Shown piece by piece: positions 25,977-33,576 of a DNA stretch of 39,110 nt. The notes below the pieces were generated by a model. That model was not told the DNA's origin, searched no databases, and saw only the letters and a list, made by a program, of their open reading frames with translations. The DNA comes from Acidobacteriota bacterium (GTDB taxonomy: Bacteria > Acidobacteriota > Vicinamibacteria > Vicinamibacterales > Vicinamibacteraceae), in assembly GCA_023418055.1 (NCBI GenBank), contig JAEZDP010000018.1, forward strand, positions 1 through 39,110, given 5' to 3'. The number at the start of each line of letters is the position of its first letter. Position 1 is the first letter of the stretch. Made by a program: the position numbers and the translations under genes.

Positions 25977-26360
25977 TCAGCGAGCAGCCACGACGGACGG
26001 GGTCACGGCCGGCCCCGTCGTCACACGTTCGACGATCGCGGAGGTCCTGCGATCGGGGGGCTGCATGTCGAGTTGCTGCACGGCCAGGCGCTCGATGCGA
26101 TCGGGCGCCGACAACGAAGCGATCTCGAGCTGGAGATGACGCCGCACCTGCAGCGCCGCACCACGCTGGCTCTCGAGTTCGGCCTGTCGGACCGCATGCA
26201 CGCGATGGACGTGATGCTGCCAGGCGGCAAACAGCACGCACACCACCATGAAGGCGCCGAGCCAGACCAGCCCGAACAACTCCTTCTGCCGCTGCTCGTC
26301 CACCTCGCGGACGATGGCCTGGTTCTGCACGCGCTTCTTGACGACGTAGTCGCGCTCCAT
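25977..26360 (-). CDS. ftsL: FtsL-like cell division protein
   Basis: A 127-residue bitopic membrane protein. A charged cytoplasmic tail (MERDYVVKKRVQNQAIVREV) is followed by a transmembrane segment at about 26-43 (GLVWLGAFMVVCVLFAAW) and a periplasmic segment with coiled-coil character (about 50-85). Sequence conservation in FtsL is low; the call rests on size, topology and position between rsmH and ftsI. In the divisome FtsL joins FtsB and FtsQ and helps activate FtsWI. ATG 26360 starts one base after the rsmH stop; AAAGG lies upstream. The Pro/Thr/Val-rich last 25 residues have no known role. Confidence 0.8.
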   Translation of the reverse strand: MERDYVVKKRVQNQAIVREVDEQRQKELFGLVWLGAFMVVCVLFAAWQHHVHRVHAVRQAELESQRGAALQVRRHLQLEIASLSAPDRIERLAVQQLDMQPPDRRTSAIVERVTTGPAVTPSVVAAR

Positions 26361-26361
26361 C

Positions 26362-27243
26362 TCAGGCCAGCCTTTCGGCGACGCGCAGCTTCGCGCTGCG
26401 GGCGCGCGGGTTTCGGGCGACCTCCTCGTCTGTCGCTTCGAGGGGCCGCTTGGTGAGGATGCCGAGCCGCTGCGCAGGGTCCTGCGCGAGCGCACGGAAG
26501 GTGTGCTTGACGATGCGATCCTCGAGCGAGTGGAAGGCGATGATGGCGATGCGCGCCCCGGTCGCCAGACGACTGACGGCGTCGCGCAGGAAGGTGGCCA
26601 GCCCCTCGAGCTCGCCGTTCACCCAGATGCGCAGCGCCTGGAACGTGCGGGTGGCCGGATCGATCCGCTGCCATCCCCGCGTGGGAATCGCGCGCCGAAC
26701 GATCGCAGCCAGCTGCCCGGTGGACTCGATGGGCGCCGTGGCGCGTGCCGCGACGATGGCCCGAGCGATGCGCCGCGAGTGCCGTTCCTCCCCGAACTGG
26801 TAGATGGCATCGGCAATCGATGCCTCGTCGGCCGAGGCCAGCCGCTCGGCGGCCGTCTCGCCCTGCGTACGATCCATCCGCATGTCGAGCGGCGCGTCTT
26901 CGCGGAAGCTGAACCCGCGGTCGGCCTGGTCGAGTTGCATCGACGACACGCCGAGGTCGGCCAGGATGCCCTGCACCTCGACGAGCCCGCGCGCGTCGAG
27001 CAGCGACGGCAGCTGCCGGTAATCGGCGTGCACGAGTTCGACGCGGTCGGCCCAGGGCGCCAGCGCCTCGGCCGACAGCGTCAGGGCGTCGGTGTCACGG
27101 TCGAGACCGAGCAGGCGCGTCGCACCCCCCTCGAGCAGGGCGCGCGCATGCCCACCTGCACCGAGGGTGCAGTCCACATACAGGCCCCCGCGTGCGGGCG
27201 CCAGCTGGGCAATGACTTCCGCAAGCAGTACCGGCTCGTGCAT
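26362..27243 (-). CDS. rsmH: 16S rRNA (cytosine-1402-N4)-methyltransferase RsmH (MraW)
   Basis: A 293-residue SAM-dependent methyltransferase that modifies C1402 of 16S rRNA in the ribosomal P site. It begins with the family hallmark MHEPVLLAEVI. The SAM-binding motif is YVDCTLGAGGHARALL (22-37), followed by LLGLDRDTDAL, ILADLGVSSMQLD near 92-104 and RGFSFREDAPLDMRMDR near 107-123. RIAIIAFHSLEDRIVKHTF near 230 and the C-terminal NPRARSAKLRVAER are further signatures. It starts 6 bp after the mraZ stop. Confidence 0.97.
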   Translation of the reverse strand: MHEPVLLAEVIAQLAPARGGLYVDCTLGAGGHARALLEGGATRLLGLDRDTDALTLSAEALAPWADRVELVHADYRQLPSLLDARGLVEVQGILADLGVSSMQLDQADRGFSFREDAPLDMRMDRTQGETAAERLASADEASIADAIYQFGEERHSRRIARAIVAARATAPIESTGQLAAIVRRAIPTRGWQRIDPATRTFQALRIWVNGELEGLATFLRDAVSRLATGARIAIIAFHSLEDRIVKHTFRALAQDPAQRLGILTKRPLEATDEEVARNPRARSAKLRVAERLA

Positions 27244-27249
27244 GCGCCT

Positions 27250-27690
27250 CTAGATCCCGAGTGTCACTAAGTGCTCATCGGTGAGTGGGACGTTTTCCAC
27301 CTTGAGTCGCAGGCGGTCGCTGTTCCACACTTCAAGACAGTTCTGGAGCCCAATGACCTCGACGTCGGCAGACGCCCCTGCCGCCTCCCTCAACTGGGGA
27401 GGAATGACGACGCGGCCCTGGGCGTCCAGTTCAGCAACCTGGCCCCAGTACGACGTCGTCAATTCGAAGGCCTTTCGGGCCGGATGGAGAGAAGGCAGTT
27501 GTCGAAGCCCTGCTTCAATCGACTCCCATACCTTCATGGGATACACGCGGACGGAGTCCCCCGAGGACGACAGGCTCGTCAGGTAGAGCCCAGTCCCCCA
27601 TTCGGCTTCGATGATGGCGCGGTAGCCACTTGGCACCTTGAGCCGCCCCTTGTCATCGATTTTGGCTGACGCACGTCCACGGAGCACCAC
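27250..27690 (-). CDS. mraZ: transcriptional regulator MraZ
   Basis: A 146-residue DNA-binding protein with two SpoVT/AbrB-like swapped-hairpin domains: SAKIDDKGRLKVPSGYR (near 8-24) and AELDAQGRVVIPPQLRE (near 87-103). Known MraZ proteins form oligomeric rings and bind direct TGG-containing repeats upstream of the dcw cluster to repress it. The start is a GTG, either 27690 or the next codon 27687; GGAG lies 4 or 7 nt upstream respectively. Both candidate codons fall within the array of TGG boxes. It is the first gene of the cluster, 6 bp before rsmH. Confidence 0.94.
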   Translation of the reverse strand: MVLRGRASAKIDDKGRLKVPSGYRAIIEAEWGTGLYLTSLSSSGDSVRVYPMKVWESIEAGLRQLPSLHPARKAFELTTSYWGQVAELDAQGRVVIPPQLREAAGASADVEVIGLQNCLEVWNSDRLRLKVENVPLTDEHLVTLGI

Positions 27691-27719
27691 AAATCTCCAT
27701 TCTTTTCCACTTGGCTCCA
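27677..27719 (-). promoter_or_regulatory. array of five TGG boxes at 10-bp period (MraZ operator)
   Basis: On the minus strand TGGA, TGGA, TGGA, TGGT and TGGA occur with exact 10-bp spacing; on the plus strand CCA begins at 27677, 27687, 27697, 27707 and 27717. MraZ of E. coli is known to bind TGGG-type direct repeats with the same 10-bp period, one helical turn. The array runs from the predicted transcription start to just inside the mraZ coding region, covering the ribosome site and start codon. Confidence 0.7.
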
Positions 27720-27724
27720 CGCGG

Positions 27725-27755
27725 AGGATACCGCAACGCGGGTCCGGAGTGTCAA
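27725..27755 (-). promoter_or_regulatory. promoter of the dcw cluster upstream of mraZ
   Basis: A perfect -35 TTGACA (27750-27755 on the complement) and a -10 TATCCT (27725-27730, 4 of 6 matches) are separated by 19 bp, slightly long. The predicted start near 27718 gives a leader of about 28 nt and places the TGG boxes directly downstream of the promoter. Confidence 0.55.
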
Positions 27756-27859
27756 CGGAAACTTCAGAGCCACAAGGACTTCGCCGTTGTTTCGCCGCTG
27801 GAGCCCGGCCGTAGTGCGGCACAAGCTCTGCCGTGGGCGCTTCAGGCACGAAACCGCGC

Positions 27860-27865
27860 TAGGAT
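27860..27865 (+). promoter_or_regulatory. possible -10 element of the glycan cluster
   Basis: TAGGAT lies 12 nt before ATG 27878, which would give a very short leader with no ribosome site. No matching -35 is seen. It faces away from the mraZ promoter across a 187-bp divergent gap. Confidence 0.3.
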
Positions 27866-27877
27866 CGCGGCCGGCCG

Positions 27878-28930
27878 ATGTCGTTGACCATCCTCGTCTG
27901 TGAAGCGCAGGTGCCCTTCGTGCGCGGCGGTGCCGAAGCCCTGACCCGTGCGCTCGTGGACCAGCTGCGGCGGGCGGCTCACCTGGTCGAGCTGGTGAGC
28001 GTCCCCTTCAAGTGGTATCCGAAGCCCGAGCTGATGGCGCATGCCGCGGCCTGGCGCCTGCTCGACCTGTCGGAGAGCTGCGGCCGGCCCATCGACCTGC
28101 TCATCGCCACCAAGTTCCCCACCTATGCCGCCAGGCACCCCAACAAGGTGGTCTGGCTGATGCACCAGTACCGCGCGGCGTACGACCTGAGCGGGACCGA
28201 GTACGCCGACTTCGACCACCGCGAGCTGGACACCGAGGTCAGGGAACGGCTTCGGTCATTCGACCGCGACATGCTGGCGGAGTGCACGGGCGTGTACACC
28301 ATCTCGGCCACCACGTCCGACCGCCTCCAGCGCTACAACGGGGTGGCGTCGACGCCGCTCTACCATCCCTCTCCGCTGGCGCCGCGCCTGCACCCGGGGG
28401 ACGACCAAGGCTACTTCCTGTCGGTCGGCCGTCTCGAGACCGTCAAGCGCGTCGAGCTGGCGATCGAAGGTCTCGCGCGCGTGAAGGGCGATGCCCGCCT
28501 CGTGGTGACGGGCGATGGCACGTTCCGCCACGGGCTCGAGCGTCGCGTGGACGAGCTCGACCTTCGCGGGCGGGTGAGCTTCCTCGGCACCGTCAGCGAA
28601 GAGCAGCTCGTCGCGCTGTATGCCGGGGCTCGCGCCGTGGTGTTCGCGCCATTCGACGAGGACTACGGCTACGTGACGCTGGAGGCGTTTGCCGCCCGAC
28701 GTCCTGTCATCACGGCCGCAGACAGCGGCGGCGTCCTCGAGTTCGTGGACCACGAGGTCTCGGGGCTGGTCGCCGAGCCGACGCCGGAGGCGATCGGCGC
28801 GGCCATGACCCGCCTGGCCGAGGCCCCGGCGCTCGCCGCGCGGCTGGGCGAGGCGGGGTACGATAGGACGCGTGACATCACCTGGGACGGGGTCGTCGAG
28901 GCGCTGACGGCTGGCGTCCCGAGACGCTGA
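27878..28930 (+). CDS. GT4 family glycosyltransferase
   Basis: A 350-residue cytoplasmic GT-B enzyme. The N-terminal acceptor domain starts VCEAQVPFVRGGAEALTRAL, with the Gly-rich loop typical of GT4. The C-terminal nucleotide-sugar domain has FLSVGRLETVKRVELAIEGL near 182-201, LVVTGDG near 208-214, and the retaining-enzyme EX7E motif in DEDYGYVTLEAFAARRPVI near 265-283. It likely transfers a hexose from a nucleotide sugar to a growing glycan; donor and acceptor are unknown. It is the first gene of the plus-strand glycan cluster, 22 bp before the next gene. The stop is followed by no ribosome site for the next gene. Confidence 0.88.
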   Translation: MSLTILVCEAQVPFVRGGAEALTRALVDQLRRAAHLVELVSVPFKWYPKPELMAHAAAWRLLDLSESCGRPIDLLIATKFPTYAARHPNKVVWLMHQYRAAYDLSGTEYADFDHRELDTEVRERLRSFDRDMLAECTGVYTISATTSDRLQRYNGVASTPLYHPSPLAPRLHPGDDQGYFLSVGRLETVKRVELAIEGLARVKGDARLVVTGDGTFRHGLERRVDELDLRGRVSFLGTVSEEQLVALYAGARAVVFAPFDEDYGYVTLEAFAARRPVITAADSGGVLEFVDHEVSGLVAEPTPEAIGAAMTRLAEAPALAARLGEAGYDRTRDITWDGVVEALTAGVPRR

Positions 28931-28951
28931 TCGCCCGCCCCCGCCCTCATC

Positions 28952-29812
28952 GTGGCCGCTCCAGACGCCGTATCCGTCCTCATTCCCGCCTACAACGAGG
29001 GCGGTGCCGTGGCCGGCGTCGTCAGCGCCCTGCGGGCCCATGCCGGTTGGCACGAGGTCATCGTGATCGACGACGGGTCAACCGACACGACCGGCCGCGA
29101 GGCTGAGGCCGCCGGCGCACGCGTGGTGCGTCACCCGTACAACAAGGGCAATGGCGCCGCCATCAAGACGGGCATCCGCGCCGCGCGAGGCGAATACATC
29201 CTGGTGCTCGACGGCGATGGGCAGCACAAGCCGGAAGACGCAGTGCGCCTGGTGCAGCGGCTCGGCGAGTACGACCTCGTCGTCGGCGCCCGCTCCTCTG
29301 CCACCCAGGCGTCGCTGGCCCGCCGGCTGGGCAACGGGGCGCTCAACGCCTTTGCGTCGTACATGACCAATCGTCAGATTCCGGATCTCACCTCCGGCTT
29401 CCGCTGCGCCCGTGCCTCGGGGCTGCGGGAGTTCCTGCACCTGCTGCCGAACGGCTTCTCGACGCCCACCACCACGACGCTCGCCTTCGTGAAGGCCGGC
29501 TACAACGTCGCGTTCGAGCCGGTGGACGCACTGCAGCGGACGGGCTCGTCGAAGATCCGGCTGGCCCACGACGGGGCGCGCTTCTTCCTCATCGTCCTGC
29601 GCGTGGTCACGATCTTCAGCCCGCTCAAGATCTTCGTGCCCATCAGCGGGGTGGCCGCGCTGGTCGGCATCGGCTACGGCGCCTGGACGGTCGCCACGCA
29701 GGCCAAGCTGCCCAACGGCTCGGTGCTGTTGCTGATGTTTGCCGTCGTGGTGTTCCTGGTCGGCCTCGTCTCTGAACAGATCACGACCCTGCGGTTTGGA
29801 GGACGCGAGTGA
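28952..29812 (+). CDS. GT2 glycosyltransferase with two C-terminal membrane helices (polyprenyl-phosphate type)
   Basis: A 286-residue protein. The GT-A catalytic domain begins VSVLIPAYNEGGAV, has IDDGSTDTTG near 37-46 and the metal motif LDGDGQHKPED near 88-98, with TSGFRCAR near 146. Two transmembrane segments follow, about 218-245 and 256-274, a layout seen in polyprenyl-phosphate glycosyltransferases (GtrB/DPG-synthase-like) that load a sugar onto a lipid carrier. The start is GTG 28952, without a visible ribosome site. Its stop overlaps the next gene's GTG start by 4 nt (GTGA), indicating coupling. Confidence 0.87.
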   Translation: MAAPDAVSVLIPAYNEGGAVAGVVSALRAHAGWHEVIVIDDGSTDTTGREAEAAGARVVRHPYNKGNGAAIKTGIRAARGEYILVLDGDGQHKPEDAVRLVQRLGEYDLVVGARSSATQASLARRLGNGALNAFASYMTNRQIPDLTSGFRCARASGLREFLHLLPNGFSTPTTTTLAFVKAGYNVAFEPVDALQRTGSSKIRLAHDGARFFLIVLRVVTIFSPLKIFVPISGVAALVGIGYGAWTVATQAKLPNGSVLLLMFAVVVFLVGLVSEQITTLRFGGRE

Positions 29813-30570
29813 CGCCCAGTGCGCCTGCAGGCGGCGCGCCCCGTGTGCTGGTGGTGATTCCCACCTACAACGAGCGCGACAACATCGAAATCCTGGTGGA
29901 ACAGGTGCTGGCGTGCGGCCCGACCTACGGCGTCTTCGTCGTGGACGACCAGTCGCCTGACGGCACGGGGGCCATCGCCGACCTGCTGGCCGAGCGCCAC
30001 CCCGGCCGTGTCGAGGTGATGCATCGCACCGGCAAACGGGGCCTCGGCCGCTCGTACGTGGATGCCCTGTCGGTGGCCGTCACGCGCGACGTCGACATCG
30101 TCTGCCAGATGGATGCCGACTTCTCGCACGATCCCGAGTACTTGCCGCGCCTGGTCGAGGCCATCGGCAGCCGCGACCTCGATCTGGTCATCGGCTCGCG
30201 CTATCTGCACGGCGTGAGTGTCGTCAACTGGCCGCTGCGGCGCCTCATCCTGAGCACGTTCGCCAACCGCTACGTGCGGGGCGTCACCGGCCTGCCAGCC
30301 CGCGATTGCACCAGCGGGTACCGGTGCTGGCGGCGGTCCTCCCTGGCCTCGCTGCCCCTGCGGAAGTTCGTGTCGGACGGCTATGCCTTCCTGGTCGAGA
30401 TGCTCTACGAGGCGATGGGTGCCGGCTGCCGTATCGGCGAAGTGCCCATCATCTACGTGGAGCGGCGCGAGGGGCAGTCGAAGATGTCGCGGTCGGTCAT
30501 CTTCGAGTCGGTCCTGATGCCGTGGCGCGTCGTGCTGCGCAATCCCGCGGCGCGGCGGCGGCGGCCATGA
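29809..30570 (+). CDS. polyprenol-phosphate mannose (dolichol-phosphate mannose) synthase-like GT2
   Basis: A 253-residue GT2 enzyme without membrane helices. RVLVVIPTYNERDNIEILVE opens the domain; VDDQSPDGTGAIAD near 45-58 and CQMDADFSHDPEYLPRLVEA near 98-117 are the DPM1/Ppm1 signatures, and VERREGQSKMS near 220-230 is the conserved C-terminal motif. The family transfers mannose (or related hexose) from GDP-sugar to polyprenyl phosphate; the product could feed a GT-C enzyme such as that encoded at 7138-8679. The GTG start overlaps the preceding gene. The last residues are a very Arg-rich tail. Confidence 0.9.
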   Translation: MTPSAPAGGAPRVLVVIPTYNERDNIEILVEQVLACGPTYGVFVVDDQSPDGTGAIADLLAERHPGRVEVMHRTGKRGLGRSYVDALSVAVTRDVDIVCQMDADFSHDPEYLPRLVEAIGSRDLDLVIGSRYLHGVSVVNWPLRRLILSTFANRYVRGVTGLPARDCTSGYRCWRRSSLASLPLRKFVSDGYAFLVEMLYEAMGAGCRIGEVPIIYVERREGQSKMSRSVIFESVLMPWRVVLRNPAARRRRP

Positions 30571-30666
30571 CCGGCCCATCGCCGCACGACACGTCCCATC
30601 GCCAGACAGGGGCGGCGTGCGCAGTGGCAGGGCGCCGACCGCTGTGCTAGTGTTGCCCGTTCGAGC

Positions 30667-31422
30667 ATGAGCGCGGCACCTCCCCACCCCCCTGTCGGCC
30701 TCAGCATCTTCTTCCCCGCGTACAACGACAGCGGCACCATCGCCAGCATGGTGGTGTCGGCGCTGCTCGCGGCCCGCAAGCTCACGCCCGATCACGAGGT
30801 CATCGTCGTCAACGACGGCAGCCGTGACAACACGCCGCAGGTGCTCGACGAACTGGCGCGGGTGTACCCGGAGGTGCGCATCGTGCACCATCAGATCAAC
30901 CGCGGGTACGGCGGCGCCCTGCGCAGCGGCTTTGCGGCGGCGACCAAGGACCTGATCTTCTACACCGACGGCGACGCCCAGTACGACCCGAGCGAGATGG
31001 CCCTGCTCTGGGCGAAGATGAGCGACGAGGTGGACCTCGTCAACGGCTACAAGATCAGCCGATCCGACCCTCTGCATCGCATCGTGATCGGACGGCTCTA
31101 CCACCACACGGTCAAGCTGCTCTTCGGGCTCACGGTCCGCGACGTGGACTGCGATTTCCGGATGATGCGGCGCACCGTGTTCGAGCGCGTCGAGTTGACG
31201 AAGAACAGCGGCGTCATCTGTCTCGAGCTGATGAAGAAGATCCAGGACGCCGGGTTCCGGATTGCCGAGGTGCCCGTGCACCACTTCCATCGGGCCTACG
31301 GTCGTTCGCAGTTCTTCAACGTGCCGCGCATCTTCAGGACCGGCATCGACGTTCTGAAGTTGTGGCACGCACTCGTCGTCCGGGGCGAGCATCGCCTGCC
31401 TGCTGCCGAGCGCACGCCGTGA
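30667..31422 (+). CDS. GT2 family glycosyltransferase
   Basis: A 251-residue GT-A fold enzyme: GLSIFFPAYNDSGTIASMV at the N-terminus, IVVNDGSRDNTPQVLDEL near 46-63, YTDGDAQYDPSEMALL near 98-113 as metal-binding motif, and DVDCDFRMMRR near 158-168. The C-terminal block VPVHHFHRAYGRSQFFNV resembles polyprenyl-phosphate glucosyl/mannosyl transferases, but no membrane helices are present. The 96-bp gap upstream has no ribosome site; TAGTGT 13 nt before the ATG could be a -10. The stop overlaps the next gene's GTG (GTGA). Confidence 0.88.
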   Translation: MSAAPPHPPVGLSIFFPAYNDSGTIASMVVSALLAARKLTPDHEVIVVNDGSRDNTPQVLDELARVYPEVRIVHHQINRGYGGALRSGFAAATKDLIFYTDGDAQYDPSEMALLWAKMSDEVDLVNGYKISRSDPLHRIVIGRLYHHTVKLLFGLTVRDVDCDFRMMRRTVFERVELTKNSGVICLELMKKIQDAGFRIAEVPVHHFHRAYGRSQFFNVPRIFRTGIDVLKLWHALVVRGEHRLPAAERTP

Positions 31423-32414
31423 GCGAGTACCTGGCGTTCTATCGCGGCCGGCGCGTGATGATCACGGGCGGGCTGGGCTTCATCGGCAGCAACCTCGCGC
31501 GTGCCCTGGCCGACCTCGGCGCCGACGTGCTGCTGGTCGACTCGCTCATCCCCGAGTACGGCGGGGCACTCGTCAACATCCGTGGCTTCGAGGACCGCGT
31601 GCGGGTGAACGTCGCCGACATCCGCCAGCAGTCGACGATGAACTATCTGGTGCGCGACCGCGAGGTCATCTTCAATCTCGCCGGCCAGGTCAGCCACATC
31701 GACAGCATGCGCGACCCGTACACCGACCTGGACATCAACTGCCGCAGCCAGTTGACCGTGCTCGAGGCCTGCCGTCGCAACAACCCAGACGTCAAGGTGG
31801 TGTTTGCCGGCACGCGGCAGGTCTACGGCCGCCCCGACTACCTGCCGGTGGACGAGAAGCACCTCGTGCGCCCCACCGACGTCAACGGCATCAACAAGGT
31901 GGCCGGCGAGTACTACCACCTGGTCTACAACAACGTCTTCGGCGTCCGGGCGTGTTCGCTGCGCCTCACCAACATCTACGGTCCGCGACAGTTGATTCGC
32001 CACAACCGACAGGGCTTCGTCGGGTGGTTCATCCGGAAGATCGTCGAAGACCAGGAGATCGAGATCTTCGGCGACGGCTCGCAGGTGCGCGACTTCGTCT
32101 TCGTGGACGATGCGGCCGACGCCTTCCTGCGGGCGGGTGCCGACGATGGGTGCAACGGCGAGGCGTTCAATGTGGGCGGCCGCGAGCCGATCAGCCACCG
32201 GGATCTGGTCGAATTGATGATCGAGGTGGCGGGCACCGGACGCCGCCGCTACGTGGAATGGCCGGCCGAGAAGAAGGCCATCGACATCGGCAGCTTCTAC
32301 GCCGACTCGTCCCGTTTCGCCGAGCGCACAGCGTGGCAGCCGCAGGTGCCTCTGCGTGAAGGCCTCACGCGCACGTTCGCCTACTATCGCGAACATCTCG
32401 CGGACTACGTGTGA
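31419..32414 (+). CDS. NAD-dependent sugar epimerase/dehydratase with NxxxK active site
   Basis: A 331-residue extended SDR protein. The NAD-binding Rossmann motif is VMITGGLGFIGSNLARAL (13-30), with DSL near 41 and FNLAGQVSH near 85. The catalytic Thr/Ser position is filled by Thr132 (AGTRQVYG). The usual YxxxK is Asn156-Gly-Ile-Asn-Lys160 (DVNGINKVAGEYYHLVY), so the Tyr is replaced by Asn while Lys is kept. LRLTNIYGPRQLIRHNRQGF near 181-200 and DGSQVRDFVFVDD near 226 are standard substrate-side motifs. It probably makes or interconverts a nucleotide sugar for the cluster. The GTG start overlaps the upstream gene; its stop overlaps the aminotransferase. Confidence 0.88.
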   Translation: MSEYLAFYRGRRVMITGGLGFIGSNLARALADLGADVLLVDSLIPEYGGALVNIRGFEDRVRVNVADIRQQSTMNYLVRDREVIFNLAGQVSHIDSMRDPYTDLDINCRSQLTVLEACRRNNPDVKVVFAGTRQVYGRPDYLPVDEKHLVRPTDVNGINKVAGEYYHLVYNNVFGVRACSLRLTNIYGPRQLIRHNRQGFVGWFIRKIVEDQEIEIFGDGSQVRDFVFVDDAADAFLRAGADDGCNGEAFNVGGREPISHRDLVELMIEVAGTGRRRYVEWPAEKKAIDIGSFYADSSRFAERTAWQPQVPLREGLTRTFAYYREHLADYV

Positions 32415-33499
32415 TGGCCATGCGCGTGCCGTTCCTCTCGTTGCGCCCCGGAGAAGACGACCTCGCCGTGCGCACCGCCGTGCAGCGGGTGATCGACAGC
32501 GGCTGGTTCGTGCTGGGGCCCGAACTCGAGGCCTTCGAACACGAGTTTGCCGCCGCCAGTGGCGCGGCACATGCCGTGGGCGTGGGCACCGGCACCGACG
32601 CGCTGGCCCTCATGCTGCGCGGCCTCGGGATCGGCCCGGGCGACGAGGTGATCACCGCGCCGCTGACCGCCGCCTACACGGCACTGGCGGTGATGATGGC
32701 GGGCGCTCGTCCGGTCTTCGCCGACATCGACCCGGAGCGTCACACCATCGATCCGGGCCAGGTGGAAGCGGCGATCACGTCGCGCACCGCCGCCATCATG
32801 CCCGTCCACCTCTACGGGCAGGCGGCCGACATGCCAGCGTTGGCGGCCATCGCCTCGCGGCACGGACTGGCCCTTGTCGAAGATGCGGCCCAGGCGCACC
32901 TCTGCACGAGTGCGGGCCAGCCAGTCGGCAGCTTCGGACACGGCGCGGCGTTCAGCTTCTATCCCACCAAGAACCTCGGCGCCCTTGGCGATGCCGGCGC
33001 CGTCACGACTGACGATGCGGCCCTCGCCGCACGCCTCCGCCGTCTGCGGAACGGAGGGCAGACCGAGCGTTATCGCCACGTCGAGTTCGGCCTCAACTCG
33101 CGACTCGACGAGATGCAGGCGGCTGTCCTCAGGGCGCGACTGGAACGCCTGCCGGACTGGACGTCGCGCCGCCGCGCGCTGGCCGCACGCTACCGCGACG
33201 CCCTGACGGGCGCACCCGTCGTGGTGCCGCCGGAATTCGATGGCGGGCACGTCTACCACCTGTTCGTCGTCCGGACGCCCGACCGCCCCGCCTTCCAGGC
33301 GCGCCTCGGAGCAGCCGGCGTGGAGACCCTGGTGCACTATCCCATCGCCCTTCCGCACCAGCAGGCCTTCTCACTCGAGCACCCGAAGCCGTGTCCCCAT
33401 GCCGAACGGGCCGCTGACGAAGTGTGTTCGCTGCCGCTCTACCCCTCGCTGAGCGACGAGGCCGTGGCGTACGTCGCTGAGGTCGTCAACGCCGGTTGA
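32414..33499 (+). CDS. DegT/DnrJ/EryC1/StrS family sugar aminotransferase
   Basis: A 361-residue PLP enzyme that would aminate a keto-sugar nucleotide. Family features: VPFLSLRPGE at the N-terminus, GVGTGTDALALMLRGLGIG near 56-74, LVEDAAQAH near 154-162 with Asp157 binding the PLP pyridine, and SFYPTKNLGALGDAGAV near 181-197 with Lys186 as the Schiff-base lysine. LVHYPIALPHQ near 310 and CSLPLYPSLSDE near 336 complete the pattern. Together with the preceding epimerase/dehydratase it suggests an amino sugar in the glycan. ATG 32414 overlaps the upstream stop by one base; GTG 32411 and ATG 32420 are alternatives. Confidence 0.92.
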   Translation: MAMRVPFLSLRPGEDDLAVRTAVQRVIDSGWFVLGPELEAFEHEFAAASGAAHAVGVGTGTDALALMLRGLGIGPGDEVITAPLTAAYTALAVMMAGARPVFADIDPERHTIDPGQVEAAITSRTAAIMPVHLYGQAADMPALAAIASRHGLALVEDAAQAHLCTSAGQPVGSFGHGAAFSFYPTKNLGALGDAGAVTTDDAALAARLRRLRNGGQTERYRHVEFGLNSRLDEMQAAVLRARLERLPDWTSRRRALAARYRDALTGAPVVVPPEFDGGHVYHLFVVRTPDRPAFQARLGAAGVETLVHYPIALPHQQAFSLEHPKPCPHAERAADEVCSLPLYPSLSDEAVAYVAEVVNAG

Positions 33500-33537
33500 G
33501 GTGATGTCGGCGCCCAGCCAATTCGGGGGCTGGGGCG

Positions 33538-33543
33538 TATACT
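33538..33543 (+). promoter_or_regulatory. -10 element upstream of the STN-like gene
   Basis: TATACT (5 of 6 matches to TATAAT) lies 33 nt before ATG 33577, with GAGG 7 nt before the ATG. No strong -35 at 17 bp is visible. This would start the STN-like/yqeY transcript. Confidence 0.45.
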
Positions 33544-33576
33544 TGTGAGGATCCGCCGTCTCCCCGAGGCTCAGCC

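Noticed and set aside
32411..32416. GTG 32411 as the aminotransferase start (GTGA overlap)
   Set aside because: ATG 32414 is immediately downstream, in frame and also overlaps the stop; ATG was preferred, though GTG cannot be excluded.
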